A stretch of 64,000 bases of DNA, from contig OX638292.1 in the NCBI GenBank assembly GCA_951812285.1, positions 542,774 to 606,773 on the forward strand. Direction: 5' to 3'. This document shows, one piece after another, positions 23,871 to 33,161 of the stretch (position 1 is its first letter; every line of letters begins with the position of its first letter). This DNA comes from an uncultured Dehalococcoidia bacterium (GTDB lineage: Bacteria > Chloroflexota > Dehalococcoidia > Lucifugimonadales > UBA1127). Below the pieces are notes generated by a model, which worked only from the letters and a program-made list of their open reading frames with translations, made no database searches and had not been told where the DNA came from. A program made the translations under genes and the position numbers.

Positions 23871-25067
23871 TTGGAGGCCGGCACACGGCTTCTCTGCCAA
23901 AACCTGTGGAAGGTCTATGGGGACGGAGGCAGCGAGCTTGCCGCGTCGATTGACCCTGCCCTGACCCGCGAGGAAGTCCTGACGCAGACCGGGTGCGTGC
24001 TTGCCGTCAGGGACGTTTCCTTTGAAGTGCGCGAGGGAGAGACCTTTGTCATCATGGGCCTCTCCGGCAGCGGCAAGTCGACGCTCGTCCGATGTCTCGG
24101 ACGGCTCATTGAACCCACGCGCGGACATGTCCAAATCGATGGTGAGGACTTGCTCGCGATGAACAAGCAGCAGCTGCGAGACATTCGGCGTCACAAGATC
24201 GGCATGGTCTTCCAGCACTTCGGCAACTTTCCCCACAAGCGCGTCCTGGACAACGTTGTGTACGGCCTGCAGGTGCAGGGCATTGAAAAGGCCGCGCAGC
24301 GCAGGCGTGCGGAGGAAGTCATCGACCTGGTGGGGTTGTCGGGATGGGAAGAGCGGTTCCCGCATGAACTGAGCGGCGGCATGCAGCAGCGGGTCGGCCT
24401 TGCGCGTGCCCTCGCAGTGGACCCGGAGATCCTGCTCTTCGACGAGCCGTTCAGCGCGCTCGATCCCCTCATCCGGCGGGATATGCAGGACCAGCTGATT
24501 GGGCTTCAGCAATTGGTCAAGAAGACGATGGTCTTCATAACCCACGATTTCCTGGAGGCCATCAAGCTAGGCGACCGAGTGGCCATCATGAAGGACGGCG
24601 AATTCGTACAGGTGGGAACACCCGAGGAGTTGGTCTCCAATCCAATCAACGACTACGTGCGGGACTTTACGAGGGACGTTCCCCGGTCCAAGGTCCTTAC
24701 CGCTCGTTCAGTAATGACCAAACCGCGCGTCTGTGTGGCCGCGGACCAGGCACTGGCCGAGGCAATGCACGAACTGGCCTTGCAGGAGTGCGAAAGCGCG
24801 GTGGTGGTCGACGGACGGGGTCTCTTCGTAGGAACAGTGCACCTGGCTGACGTGCCCGACAACGGTGCATCGGCGGGCCGGAGCGTCGCATCGACGATGC
24901 GAGACTCCGGCCCCGTCGCGGACCCGGACACGCGCCTCGAGCGACTCATTCCGCTCGTGATCCAGGACGGTGCGCCCATTGCCGTCCTGGAAGACGGGCG
25001 ATGCATCGGAACAATAAGCCGCGAGGCGGCCATGGCCGCCCTGGTGAGTGATGAGGGCATTGCTTGA
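23871..25067 (+). CDS. proV: Glycine betaine/proline-type ABC transporter ATPase with tandem CBS domains
   Basis: 398 residues. ATPase domain: Walker A GLSGSGKSTLVRCLGRLIEP, Q-loop MVFQHFGNFPHK, signature LSGGMQQRVGLARAL, Walker B ILLFDEPFSALDPLIR and H-loop FITHDF. Two CBS modules occupy about 270-395; in OpuA-type importers these sense ionic strength or c-di-AMP. The KVYG opening and the insert before the P-loop match ProV/OpuAA. The start is a TTG preceded by ACAGGAA. It is first of a three-gene importer, with its stop overlapping the permease start. Uptake of compatible solutes is inferred from family. Confidence 0.92.
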   Translation: MEAGTRLLCQNLWKVYGDGGSELAASIDPALTREEVLTQTGCVLAVRDVSFEVREGETFVIMGLSGSGKSTLVRCLGRLIEPTRGHVQIDGEDLLAMNKQQLRDIRRHKIGMVFQHFGNFPHKRVLDNVVYGLQVQGIEKAAQRRRAEEVIDLVGLSGWEERFPHELSGGMQQRVGLARALAVDPEILLFDEPFSALDPLIRRDMQDQLIGLQQLVKKTMVFITHDFLEAIKLGDRVAIMKDGEFVQVGTPEELVSNPINDYVRDFTRDVPRSKVLTARSVMTKPRVCVAADQALAEAMHELALQECESAVVVDGRGLFVGTVHLADVPDNGASAGRSVASTMRDSGPVADPDTRLERLIPLVIQDGAPIAVLEDGRCIGTISREAAMAALVSDEGIA

Positions 25068-27052
25068 TCCGAATGGAGACTTCGCAGCTTCGCCTTTTCC
25101 GGCGACCACGGTACCAGTGGGTCCTGTGGGCCACTATCGTCGCGGCCTCGTACCTCCTGGCTTACTCGCTGGCGACCACCAACGCGAACACGGACATTGG
25201 GAATTGGCCGCAGAGTTGGGAACTCGGAATACAGCAGCCTATCGACTCTTCTTTCGAATGGATCGGTGACACCTTCGCCTGGTTCTTCAACCCAATCTCC
25301 AGCGTGATCGACGCGGTTCTCTCCGGAATAGACGCCTTCCTTCTCTGGCTTCCCTGGACCTTCGTCGTGGCGGCCGCCTTCATGGGAGGCCTCAAGCTCG
25401 GAAACCGGTGGCTGGGGCTGTTTTGCGGATTCGCTGTGCTGTTCATCGGTCTGATGGGTTTCTGGGACTCAGCGATGGTTACGTTGAGCGTGTTGGGCGC
25501 GTCAGTCGTCATTGCGGTCGGACTTGGCGTGCCGATCGGCATTCTCGCAGCCTTCAACAATCGCTTTGAAGCATTGGTGCGCCCAATTCTCGACACCATG
25601 CAGGTCCTGCCGGCCTTTGTGTACCTCATACCCGCACTGGTGTTGTTCGGCGTCAGCGGCACACAGGGGGTTTTCCTTACGGTGGTCTACTGCATTCCGC
25701 CCGTCATCAGGCTTACCAACCTTGGCATCCGCCAAGTCCCGCAAGCGGTAATTGAAACGGCACACTCTCACGGGTCGACGACATTCCAGACGCTGCTTCA
25801 GGTGCAGCTCCCATTGGCCAAGGGCTCCATCATGATGGGCGTCAACCAGACCATCATGATGGCGGTTGCGATGGTGATCATCACCGCACTGGTCGGAGTC
25901 GAGGGCCTTGGCCGTGACGTATGGCTCTCACTGCGAGAAGTGGACGCGGGAGAGGGGCTGCAGAGCGGCATCGCCATTGTCCTGCTCGCCATCATCCTGG
26001 ACAGGTATAGCTACGCCCTGGCCCAATCCAGGCCGGGAAACTCTTCGACCGGGAGGGGCGCCGCGCCCGGCGGTGTGGCAATGGCGAACCGGACGGTGGG
26101 AAACATGACGTCCAGCTACATTCTTCCTTTTGGGAGCATGCTGTTTCTGGCCGTCCTGCTCGTCCTTGGCGCCCTGGTCTCACCGCTGAGGGACTTTCCC
26201 GACGCATTGGTATTCTCGATGGCGGACCCGGTCAACCGAGTCTTTGACTGGATGGCCGTCAACCTCCACTTCATAACAAGCTGGATACGCGACACGCTCT
26301 TCCGCGAGCTAGGTTACTCGCCCATTCATACGTTTCTCCTCTGGCTACCCTGGCCTGCTCTCATGTTGATCGCCGCGGGGCTGGCTTACCTCGCCGCGGG
26401 GTGGCGCGTGGCGCTTCTCGCCGTGATGGGGCTGCTGTTCGCGGGAATCGGAGGCGTCTGGGACCTGACCATGGACACGCTTAGCCAAGTGCTGACCGCG
26501 GGAACGTTCACGGTTGTCGTGGGGATTGTGCTTGGCGTAATTGCATCGCAGAGCAAGGCATTCGAGACAGCGTTGCGGCCCATTCTGGACACCATGCAGA
26601 CCATGCCCATCTTCGTGTACCTGATCCCGGTCATCATGCTCTGGGGCATTGGGCCGCTGGTCGGCATCATAGCCACCTCGGTGTACGCGCTTCCTCCAGT
26701 GATTCGCCTGACATGCCTCGGTATCAGGGATGTGCCGGGCCAGGTCATCGAAACAGCCCAATCCCATGGCTCCACCGGTCTCCAGACGATGATTCAGGTG
26801 AAGATTCCCCTGGCCCTTCCGGCGATCATGTTGGGTGTCAATCAGACCACCATCATGGTCTTGGCCATGGTAATCATCGCGGGTCTTGTCGGCGGCGGCG
26901 GCCTGGGGCAGGAAGTCTTCATAAACTCCATTTGGTTAAAGATGGGCGATGGACTGGTTGCGGGAATGGCCATCGTCTTCATGGCAATGGTGCTCGACCG
27001 AATGACCCAGGGCAGACGGAGAACGACAGCGCCACTGGAGTCATTCAGGTAG
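25064..27052 (+). CDS. proW: Betaine-type ABC permease, two ProW domains fused in tandem
   Basis: 662 residues. Two ProW-like permease halves occur in one chain. Each has the EAA-loop pattern: PPVIRLTNLGIRQVPQAVIE with HSHGSTTFQTLLQVQLPLA, then PPVIRLTCLGIRDVPGQVIE with QSHGSTGLQTMIQVKIPLA. Each half also has its own DTMQ(V/T)(L/M)P(A/I)FVYLIP segment. Normal ProW is about 300-350 residues and homodimerises; here one polypeptide would provide both halves. The TTG at 25064 overlaps the proV stop as TTGA and has GAGGG eight bases before it; an ATG three codons later is an alternative. Confidence 0.92.
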   Translation: MIRMETSQLRLFRRPRYQWVLWATIVAASYLLAYSLATTNANTDIGNWPQSWELGIQQPIDSSFEWIGDTFAWFFNPISSVIDAVLSGIDAFLLWLPWTFVVAAAFMGGLKLGNRWLGLFCGFAVLFIGLMGFWDSAMVTLSVLGASVVIAVGLGVPIGILAAFNNRFEALVRPILDTMQVLPAFVYLIPALVLFGVSGTQGVFLTVVYCIPPVIRLTNLGIRQVPQAVIETAHSHGSTTFQTLLQVQLPLAKGSIMMGVNQTIMMAVAMVIITALVGVEGLGRDVWLSLREVDAGEGLQSGIAIVLLAIILDRYSYALAQSRPGNSSTGRGAAPGGVAMANRTVGNMTSSYILPFGSMLFLAVLLVLGALVSPLRDFPDALVFSMADPVNRVFDWMAVNLHFITSWIRDTLFRELGYSPIHTFLLWLPWPALMLIAAGLAYLAAGWRVALLAVMGLLFAGIGGVWDLTMDTLSQVLTAGTFTVVVGIVLGVIASQSKAFETALRPILDTMQTMPIFVYLIPVIMLWGIGPLVGIIATSVYALPPVIRLTCLGIRDVPGQVIETAQSHGSTGLQTMIQVKIPLALPAIMLGVNQTTIMVLAMVIIAGLVGGGGLGQEVFINSIWLKMGDGLVAGMAIVFMAMVLDRMTQGRRRTTAPLESFR

Positions 27053-27170
27053 CTGATGTCTCATTCAGGCCGCACGAGCCTGAGCAAGGAGGGTTCATAT
27101 GTGATGTTGCCACATGGGGCATTCATTCGGGTGTGCCTCATGCTCCACAAACCTGGAAAGGAGAAGTGCA

Positions 27171-28157
27171 ATGAGTAGAACGAGGAGCACGTGGACAAAG
27201 GTTATGTTGGTAGCGGTGTTGGCCCTAACCCTACTAGCAGGGTTGGCCTGTGAAGAGGGCGGCGACGATGCGCAGACCCTGTACCTCGTCGATCAGGACT
27301 GGAACGGGCAGCTCGTAACGACGGCAGTCGCGCAGATCCTGTTGGAACAGGAGATGGGACACACAGTCGCGACCAAGTTCGCGCCCGCCGATTCAGCCCC
27401 CCTCTTCATCGGCCTGGAGACCGGCGACTTCCACTTCGTATGCTGCAACTGGCCGTCGTACAGCGCCGAGCTTCTCGACGAGTACGTAGACGCCGACGGT
27501 GGCGGTGTGGTCGAGCGCATGGGGACGGTTGGAATCTCGGGTGAGACCGGCTGGTATGTGCCGTCCTACGTCATCAACGGTGATGCCGAGCGTGGCATTG
27601 CACCTGTTGCTCCGGACCTGCGCACCGTGAGCGACCTGAACCAATACGCGTCGGTCTTCGCCACGAGCGACACCGGCACGAAGGGGAGACTCCTGGAGTT
27701 TACGCCGGCGTGGGACACCAAGCCTGAGGAGCGGCTGGAAGCTTTCGGCGCGGACTTCCAGGCGGTGTTCGCCGGGTCCGAGGGCGCGGCGCTGGCCGAG
27801 CTGGACGCTGCATTCCAGAGGGGCGACCCCATACTCACGTACCTTTGGGAACCCCACTGGGCGCACGCCAAGTACAACCTCGTGCAGATTGAAATGCCTG
27901 AGTGGACATCGGACTGCTATCCAGAAGGATCGAGCTTCAACTGCGGCTTCCCGACCGATCCCGTAGCCAAGCTGATCTGGCCTGGTCTTCAAGAGGAGTT
28001 TCCTGAGGCCTTTGACTTCCTCTCGAACTTCCAGATGACCAACGAACAGCAAAACGAGATCGTGCTCAACCTGACGGAGAATGACCTTACGGTTCGCCAG
28101 GCTGCACAAGAGTGGGTTGACGCAAACGGGGCGGTCTGGAGCGCCTGGATCCCATAG
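27171..28157 (+). CDS. proX: Glycine betaine-type ABC transporter substrate-binding lipoprotein
   Basis: 328 residues. The signal peptide ends in a lipobox, ALTLLAGLAC, so the protein is membrane-tethered. The OpuAC/ProX pattern is visible: LVDQDWNGQLVTTAVAQILL, ETGDFHFVCCNWPSYSAELL, GWYVPSYV and LTYLWEPHWAHAKYNL, with several Trp residues that could form an aromatic cage for a quaternary amine. The ATG has GGAAAGGAGAAG upstream. Separated from the permease by 118 bases and closed by a strong terminator, so the operon is proV-proW-proX. Confidence 0.9.
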   Translation: MSRTRSTWTKVMLVAVLALTLLAGLACEEGGDDAQTLYLVDQDWNGQLVTTAVAQILLEQEMGHTVATKFAPADSAPLFIGLETGDFHFVCCNWPSYSAELLDEYVDADGGGVVERMGTVGISGETGWYVPSYVINGDAERGIAPVAPDLRTVSDLNQYASVFATSDTGTKGRLLEFTPAWDTKPEERLEAFGADFQAVFAGSEGAALAELDAAFQRGDPILTYLWEPHWAHAKYNLVQIEMPEWTSDCYPEGSSFNCGFPTDPVAKLIWPGLQEEFPEAFDFLSNFQMTNEQQNEIVLNLTENDLTVRQAAQEWVDANGAVWSAWIP

Positions 28158-28215
28158 GGAAGAAATGGTCCCTGCTTAGGCTCCAAGGCAACGTTAGCGC
28201 CAAGAGTCCAACGAT

Positions 28216-28249
28216 GACGCGGGAAGGGAGGCTCCTCCCTTCCCGCGTC
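28216..28249 (+). terminator. Terminator of the betaine transport operon
   Basis: A 16-bp perfect stem with a minimal loop, GACGCGGGAAGGGAGG pairing with CCTCCCTTCCCGCGTC, followed by TGATTCT. It lies 59 bases after the proX stop. Confidence 0.75.
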
Positions 28250-28682
28250 TGATTCTCCAGGGTTGGCGGCGATGCACCACGACTCTGCTCGATTCGCCGC
28301 TTGCATGTACAGGGCAGGGGCAGCTTGGCACGGCAGCACGCCGCCGTCGACAAGTGCTTTCCCGTGATCTGGCTCCTCGCCTACACTGGACGCGGGTAGG
28401 GGAGTCGTTGGGGCTGGAGTGACGGCATGTCAACGCTGCCTATGGCGTCGTGCAGTAAGCCAGATCGTCGCGACCAACGGCGATCGCATCAGCCCCGGCC
28501 CTCCCAGGTCGGAACACGGGGACCGAGACCTTCCCATGGATGCCCAGACCATGGCTGTGCTGTGGGCACACCTGGCCGGGCAGGACGCCCGACGAGAGCG
28601 CATGCCCGCCCGCCAGAACGAGGGCAATAGCATCGGAGGGGCTGAATGCGTTGCAGGCAGATACGACTTAGGAGGTGAGGCC
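28250..28682. other. Gene-free interval before the cupin gene
   Basis: 433 bases. Short open frames are present on both strands but none has an SD, a recognisable motif or sensible composition. A TACACT box near 28382 lacks a -35 partner. Nothing else is recognised. Confidence 0.4.
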
Positions 28683-29021
28683 ATGATCATCAAGTTCAGC
28701 GACACTCAAACCGACACGCAGGGCGAGCGGCCATTGGTGCTGAAGCGCATCATCAACCAGAGCGTCACGCCGAGCATCAGCCTGACGTGGGTCTCTCTCT
28801 ACGGCCGCCACGAGAAGGTGGTCAACGACATCAGCGACCGCGTGTACTACATCATCGATGGCGAGGCGGACTTCGACGTGGGCGGCGAGTTGGGGAGCGT
28901 GACCGGCGGCGACGTCGTCTACATCCCGAAGGGCGTTCCCTACGTCTTCACGGGGCACATGACGTACGTCGTCATGAACAGCCCGGGCTACGTGCCGGAG
29001 TCGGACCGCGTGGTGGAGTAG
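28683..29021 (+). CDS. Small cupin-domain protein
   Basis: 112 residues, a single cupin barrel. The segments YYIIDGEADFDVGGELGSVT and GGDVVYIPKGVPYVFTG correspond to cupin motif 1 end and motif 2. The usual His pair of motif 1 is not conserved (LYGRHEKVVNDISDRV retains one His), and motif 2 has no His, so metal binding is uncertain. The ATG is preceded by TTAGGAGGTGAGGCC, a near-perfect SD. Possibly a sugar- or small-ligand-binding protein. Confidence 0.8.
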   Translation: MIIKFSDTQTDTQGERPLVLKRIINQSVTPSISLTWVSLYGRHEKVVNDISDRVYYIIDGEADFDVGGELGSVTGGDVVYIPKGVPYVFTGHMTYVVMNSPGYVPESDRVVE

Positions 29022-29044
29022 AGGGCGCGAAGGGAGTTACACAG

Positions 29045-29085
29045 AAGTTAGCAAAGTTACTGACATTTGATAACTTCGCTAGCTT
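29045..29085. terminator. Inverted repeat between convergent genes, probable bidirectional terminator
   Basis: AAGTTAGCAAAGTTA (29045-29059) and TAACTTCGCTAGCTT (29071-29085) pair at 13 of 15 positions, with an 11-base loop, then TTGG. It lies between the cupin gene and the converging methyltransferase gene and is AT-rich compared with its surroundings. Confidence 0.5.
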
Positions 29086-29111
29086 TGGTATAAACGACGC
29101 GACTATCAGCC

Positions 29112-29960
29112 TCATACCCGCTTCACCAGCTCCCAGATGATGACGATGGGCAGGCCCCTGACTGCGGCGTCTAGCAGTCCCGGTACGTGTCGGCCTATGT
29201 CCGCGAATGCGGTTTGCTCCTCATCGCTCCACAACGGTTCCACACATTGGACGACGTCGAGCCCAGCGGTTCGGAATGCGGCAAGGTACTCGGAGTGAAG
29301 GTGGATGTAGTTGCGAGTGAATCCGCTGGTGTCGTCTTCCATGTCCACGGCCTGCGAACCCAGCATCACCATGAACGGGTGAACATCTGAGAGAACGACG
29401 CGGCCGCCGGGCCGCACGACTCGTGCTAGTTCCGCAAGAGGCTGTCCCAAGTGAGTGAAATGGGTCAGCGCCAGGGAGCAGACCGCGAGGTCTACGGCGT
29501 TGTCCGGTAAGGGAAGCGCCCTGAGGTCGGCAGTCTCAAAGCAGGATGCTGGCGTCTTGGCCTTCGCGACATCCAGCATTTCGGATGTGCAATCGATGCC
29601 GATGACTTGGTGACCGAGAGACGACAAGTAGGCAGCATGTCTCCCCGTTCCACACGCCGCATCGAGTGCCATGCCCACTGGGTAGGAAGCGAGAAGGCTA
29701 TGGACGATCGGCTCCTCGGCCATCACCATGGGATTCCCCGGCGCATCGTATCCGGCGGCCCACGCTGCATACTGGGCTTGCACCGTGCGCTCTTCCGCGT
29801 GCCACGGTTCCGACCATGGTTCTTCGTCAATCCTGGCGGCGACCTCCGCGATGCTGCGCGTCCAAGCCCTCACTGCTGCGGGGTCAATCCAATGATGGCG
29901 GAGGATGGCAACCCCCTGTAGTCCGAGTATGAAGTCGCCCAATCTGCTGCAATCAGACAT
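29112..29960 (-). CDS. Class I SAM-dependent methyltransferase (UbiE/BioC-like)
   Basis: 282 residues. SAM-binding motif I ALDAACGTGRHAAYLSSLGH leads to VIGIDCTSEMLDVAKAK, and later motifs are LPLPDNAVDLAVCSLAL and ARVVRPGGRVVLSDVHPF. An N-terminal extension of about 90 residues precedes the methyltransferase core. The substrate is not predictable. The ATG has AGGAGTAAGGCAAC upstream. It is a single gene, divergent from the MFS gene to its right. Confidence 0.88.
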   Translation of the reverse strand: MSDCSRLGDFILGLQGVAILRHHWIDPAAVRAWTRSIAEVAARIDEEPWSEPWHAEERTVQAQYAAWAAGYDAPGNPMVMAEEPIVHSLLASYPVGMALDAACGTGRHAAYLSSLGHQVIGIDCTSEMLDVAKAKTPASCFETADLRALPLPDNAVDLAVCSLALTHFTHLGQPLAELARVVRPGGRVVLSDVHPFMVMLGSQAVDMEDDTSGFTRNYIHLHSEYLAAFRTAGLDVVQCVEPLWSDEEQTAFADIGRHVPGLLDAAVRGLPIVIIWELVKRV

Positions 29961-30137
29961 GTTGCCTTACTCCTATTTGCAGTGGCCCCGGATTCGAGTC
30001 TTGCCCCAAGGCTAAGTGGATTGTACCGCGACCGTTAGCCGTAGGCGGGTTAACTCTGGTACAGTCACGGGCACGGCTGAGAGCTGACATTCATACCGAA
30101 GGCAGCGGTTCCCCTTTCGACTTCAAGGAGCAATCCA

Positions 30138-31403
30138 CTGAAACGCCCAAGGATATTCTACGGCTGGATCATCGTGTTGATTGCCGCCACTGGCGGCGTG
30201 TTCACTCTTGGAACCGGCCTGTGGAGCTTGGGCGCCTTCGTCATTCCAATGGAGGAGGAGCTGGGGTGGAACCGCACCACCCTCTTCGCCGGCTTGACGA
30301 TTCGTGCGCTCGCCGCCGGGGCCATGGCTCCCTTTATTGGCCCGGTCTTCGACACCCGGAACGGTCCCAGGTACCTCACCATCAGCTCGGCCATTATTCT
30401 TGGGGTGTCGCTCATTGGGCTTCGATGGGTGGACGAGGTCTGGCAGTACTTCATCCTCTTTGGGGGCGTGGGTGCGCTCGCAAATGTGACCAGCGGCATC
30501 GTGCTGATTGAAGCCGTTGTCCCCAAGTGGTTCATTCGACAGCGGGGTAGGGCCGTCGCGGCCGCCAGCATGGGGGGAGTGCTGGGCCCCGTCTTTCCGC
30601 TGGCCATCCAGTGGGCAATCTCGGCCTACGGCTGGCGCGATGCATGGGTTGCCATGGGGATAGTCTCCGTGGTGATCCTGCTTCCGCTGGCATTCCTCGT
30701 CCGTACCCAGCCCGAGGACATGGGGCTCCGTCCGGACGGCGACACTGAGGCCTCGCCCCAACCGTCGGCGCGGCGGATACGCAACGTCGCGCCTGAGGTG
30801 GACCACACCCGAAGCCAAGCGATGCGGACCGGAACCTTCTGGATCCTCATCGCCACGTTCAGCCTCACGTCGTTGGGCGTGCAAGGGTTCATTTCCAACT
30901 GGCTGCCGTATTTCCAGGACATTGGATTCTCCGCGAATACGGGGGCCCTGGCGCTCACAGTCTTTGGGATTGCCGTACTGCCGGCAAGATTCTTCTGGGG
31001 GGCCCTGGCGGACTCTTTCTCCGTGCGGCATCTGCTGATGATCCAGCACATCCTGACGGGACTGCTGGTGGTGCTGCTCCTGTACATCGGCAACTACACG
31101 CTGCTCATGGTGTTTGCCGTGCTCATGGGGTTTGCGTATGGCGGGTACGTCCCACTCCAGCGGCTCATCTACCCCATCTACTACGGCCGCGCGCACCTGG
31201 GATCCATTCGGGGCGCCATGCGCCCGGCCATCACGACTGCATCCGCAGCTGGGCCGCTGGTCATCGCCGGGATCTATGACCTCAACGGCTCGTACGAGCT
31301 AGCCTTCGTGTTCGTCATGATTATGTGGTTCGCGGCCGGCATGATGTTCCTGCTGGCGAGGCCTCCCCGGCCGCTGTCGCTGGGCGACCGGCCCGCGGTG
31401 TAG
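30138..31403 (+). CDS. MFS transporter, OFA/MCT-like, apparent CTG start
   Basis: 421 residues if begun at CTG. Twelve membrane helices; FYGWIIVLIAATGGVFTLG at the N-terminus, VPKWFIRQRGRAVAAAS in the 4-5 region and RTQPEDMGLRPDGD in the central loop make it a close relative of the carriers at 12846 and 31418. An in-frame TGA lies at 30078-30080, no ATG/GTG/TTG occurs before the conserved FYGW segment, and CTG at 30138 has AAGGAG seven bases before it. The first conventional start is GTG at 30174, which would cut into helix 1. Substrate, probably an organic anion, is inferred from family. Confidence 0.85.
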   Translation: MKRPRIFYGWIIVLIAATGGVFTLGTGLWSLGAFVIPMEEELGWNRTTLFAGLTIRALAAGAMAPFIGPVFDTRNGPRYLTISSAIILGVSLIGLRWVDEVWQYFILFGGVGALANVTSGIVLIEAVVPKWFIRQRGRAVAAASMGGVLGPVFPLAIQWAISAYGWRDAWVAMGIVSVVILLPLAFLVRTQPEDMGLRPDGDTEASPQPSARRIRNVAPEVDHTRSQAMRTGTFWILIATFSLTSLGVQGFISNWLPYFQDIGFSANTGALALTVFGIAVLPARFFWGALADSFSVRHLLMIQHILTGLLVVLLLYIGNYTLLMVFAVLMGFAYGGYVPLQRLIYPIYYGRAHLGSIRGAMRPAITTASAAGPLVIAGIYDLNGSYELAFVFVMIMWFAAGMMFLLARPPRPLSLGDRPAV

Positions 31404-31417
31404 CGCGCTCCGGCGCC

Positions 31418-32698
31418 CTACGACCCGCGCAGCCGCGGCGGCTTGGCGAGCATGATGACGGCGCCCGTCACCGCGAAGCCGATCATCACCATGACGAAGC
31501 TCCAGTAGTAGGAGCCGTGGAGGTCGTAGACGGCGGCGACGAAGACGGGGCCAATGGCGCCCGTGAAGCCGTTGAAGGGCCGCATCAGGCCCGTGATGGC
31601 CCCGAGGTGGTTCCTGCCGAAGTAGTTCGCGACGATCAACGGCCGCAGGATGAAGGAGCCGCCCATCGTCACGCCAAAGAGAATCATGAAGGCGAACAGC
31701 ATCGGCAGGCCGACGACGTAGATGAGGAGCAGGACGCTGGACGCCGTCAGGAAAGACTGAACGACTATGAGTAGCCTCACGTTGAAGCGTTCGCCAAGCA
31801 AGCCCCACAGGGGTCGGACGCTGACGGAGAAGATGCCGTAGACCATGATGGCGAACGCGCCCACGCCCGTCCTGAATCCGACGTCCTGCAGGTACGGAAT
31901 CCAGTTCACCTGGAACCCGCGCATGCCGAGGCCGCCCAGCGCATAGGCGAGGATGATAAGCCAGAACGCCGGGCTGCGGATGGCCTCGCTACGGGAGAGG
32001 CTGCGCTCGTCCGGGTCCCGCGCCGGCGCTGCGAGCTGCGACGGCTCCTCGGGCGGGGTGAGCTCGCCGTCGGGCAGCAGGCCCATGTCCTCGGGGCGCG
32101 TCCGCACCAGGAAGGACAGCGGCACGAGGACGGCGATGACGAAGATACCCATGATGAGCCACGTATCGCGCCAACCCACGGCGGTCATGATTGTGTGCAG
32201 CGTCAGCGGGGCGAAGAGCGGTCCCAACCCGCCGCCCATGACCGCAAAGCCCAGCGCCCTGCCCCGCCTGCGCACAAACCACTTGGGGAGAATAGCCTGG
32301 GTCAGCGCCTCGCCGATGCCGAGACTGCCAATGGCGGCCAGCACTCCGTAGAACAGGTAGTACTCCCAGAGGCTGTCCACCCACTTGAGCGTGATCAGGG
32401 ATACGCCGATGAGGATGGCGCCGAAGAACATGAGCGCTCTCGGCCCGTTCTTGGTGTCACGCCACGGACCGACGATGGGCGACAGGAAACTGGCGACGGC
32501 GGTGTAAAGGGTCAGGGCGCCAAAGAAGGCGGTGCGGGACCACTCGAGCTCCTCGGTCATGGGCTTGGCGAAGACGGTGAGCGCCCACGTACCGACGCCG
32601 GTGTTGAAACCGCCGGTGATGACAGCCACGCCGACGAGGACCCAACCGTAGTAGATCTTGTTTCGACGCCGAACAGCCGGAGGGTTGCTTTCCTGCAT
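31418..32698 (-). CDS. MFS transporter, OFA/MCT-like
   Basis: 426 residues, 12 helices. YYGWVLVGVAVITGGFNTG, LPKWFVRRRGRALGFAVMGG and RTRPEDMGLLPDGE match the carrier at 30138, which ends only 14 bases away on the other strand, so the two are convergent paralogues. The ATG at 32698 was chosen as nearer the conserved helix; a second ATG seven codons upstream is equally possible, and neither has a clear SD. Substrate unknown. Confidence 0.85.
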   Translation of the reverse strand: MQESNPPAVRRRNKIYYGWVLVGVAVITGGFNTGVGTWALTVFAKPMTEELEWSRTAFFGALTLYTAVASFLSPIVGPWRDTKNGPRALMFFGAILIGVSLITLKWVDSLWEYYLFYGVLAAIGSLGIGEALTQAILPKWFVRRRGRALGFAVMGGGLGPLFAPLTLHTIMTAVGWRDTWLIMGIFVIAVLVPLSFLVRTRPEDMGLLPDGELTPPEEPSQLAAPARDPDERSLSRSEAIRSPAFWLIILAYALGGLGMRGFQVNWIPYLQDVGFRTGVGAFAIMVYGIFSVSVRPLWGLLGERFNVRLLIVVQSFLTASSVLLLIYVVGLPMLFAFMILFGVTMGGSFILRPLIVANYFGRNHLGAITGLMRPFNGFTGAIGPVFVAAVYDLHGSYYWSFVMVMIGFAVTGAVIMLAKPPRLRGS

Positions 32699-33006
32699 AG
32701 CCCGTGCATAGTACAGCATTTGCGGCGGCGCGATGAGGTGGCCGCTGTTCCCGGTGGCCTCTTGGTGGGACTGAACAACCTCGTGCCCTGCGTGGGCGCG
32801 CTTGTCGGCGGCGTGATTGGAAAACGCAAGCGCTGCAAAGATTGCCGGGTGACCGAGTCACCTGTTGGCACGCTGGACAACCAGTTTTCGTATGGAGAGT
32901 CAAGGCGGAACGGGCCGAATTTTCGGGCAATTTGCCCAATGGCTTGCATTCGCGCCTTTTTTCACGAATAATGGGCCTCTAGGCGCCCGGCGCGCTCGCG
33001 GGGGCG
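32699..33006. other. Gene-free interval between the divergent MFS gene and the gltB promoter
   Basis: No supported gene. Two short hairpins are visible on the plus strand: GGTGACCGAGTCACC near 32850 and GGGCAATTTGCCC near 32924, followed by a T6 run near 32959. Their role is unclear; the second could end transcription entering the gltB region. Confidence 0.35.
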
Positions 33007-33035
33007 TTGACCACGCGTTTCCGCGCGTGTAGAAT
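33007..33035 (+). promoter_or_regulatory. Promoter of gltBD
   Basis: TTGACC (33007-33012), a 17-base spacer and TAGAAT (33030-33035), close to the sigma70 consensus in sequence and spacing. The predicted leader is about 120 bases. Confidence 0.65.
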
Positions 33036-33161
33036 CGCAGTTTCTACGGAATGGCACGGGATTTCAGGGTCAGGGGACGGATGCAGCGTCGGATTCGTTC
33101 ACCGCTGGACGTTTTACCCACCAGTTAAGCATCGGTCTCGCCATTTTCTGAAAGGGGCCTC

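Noticed and set aside
28427..28630. Short plus-strand frame upstream of the cupin gene
   Set aside because: No SD, no recognisable motif, Arg/Pro-rich composition typical of a GC-rich non-coding frame.
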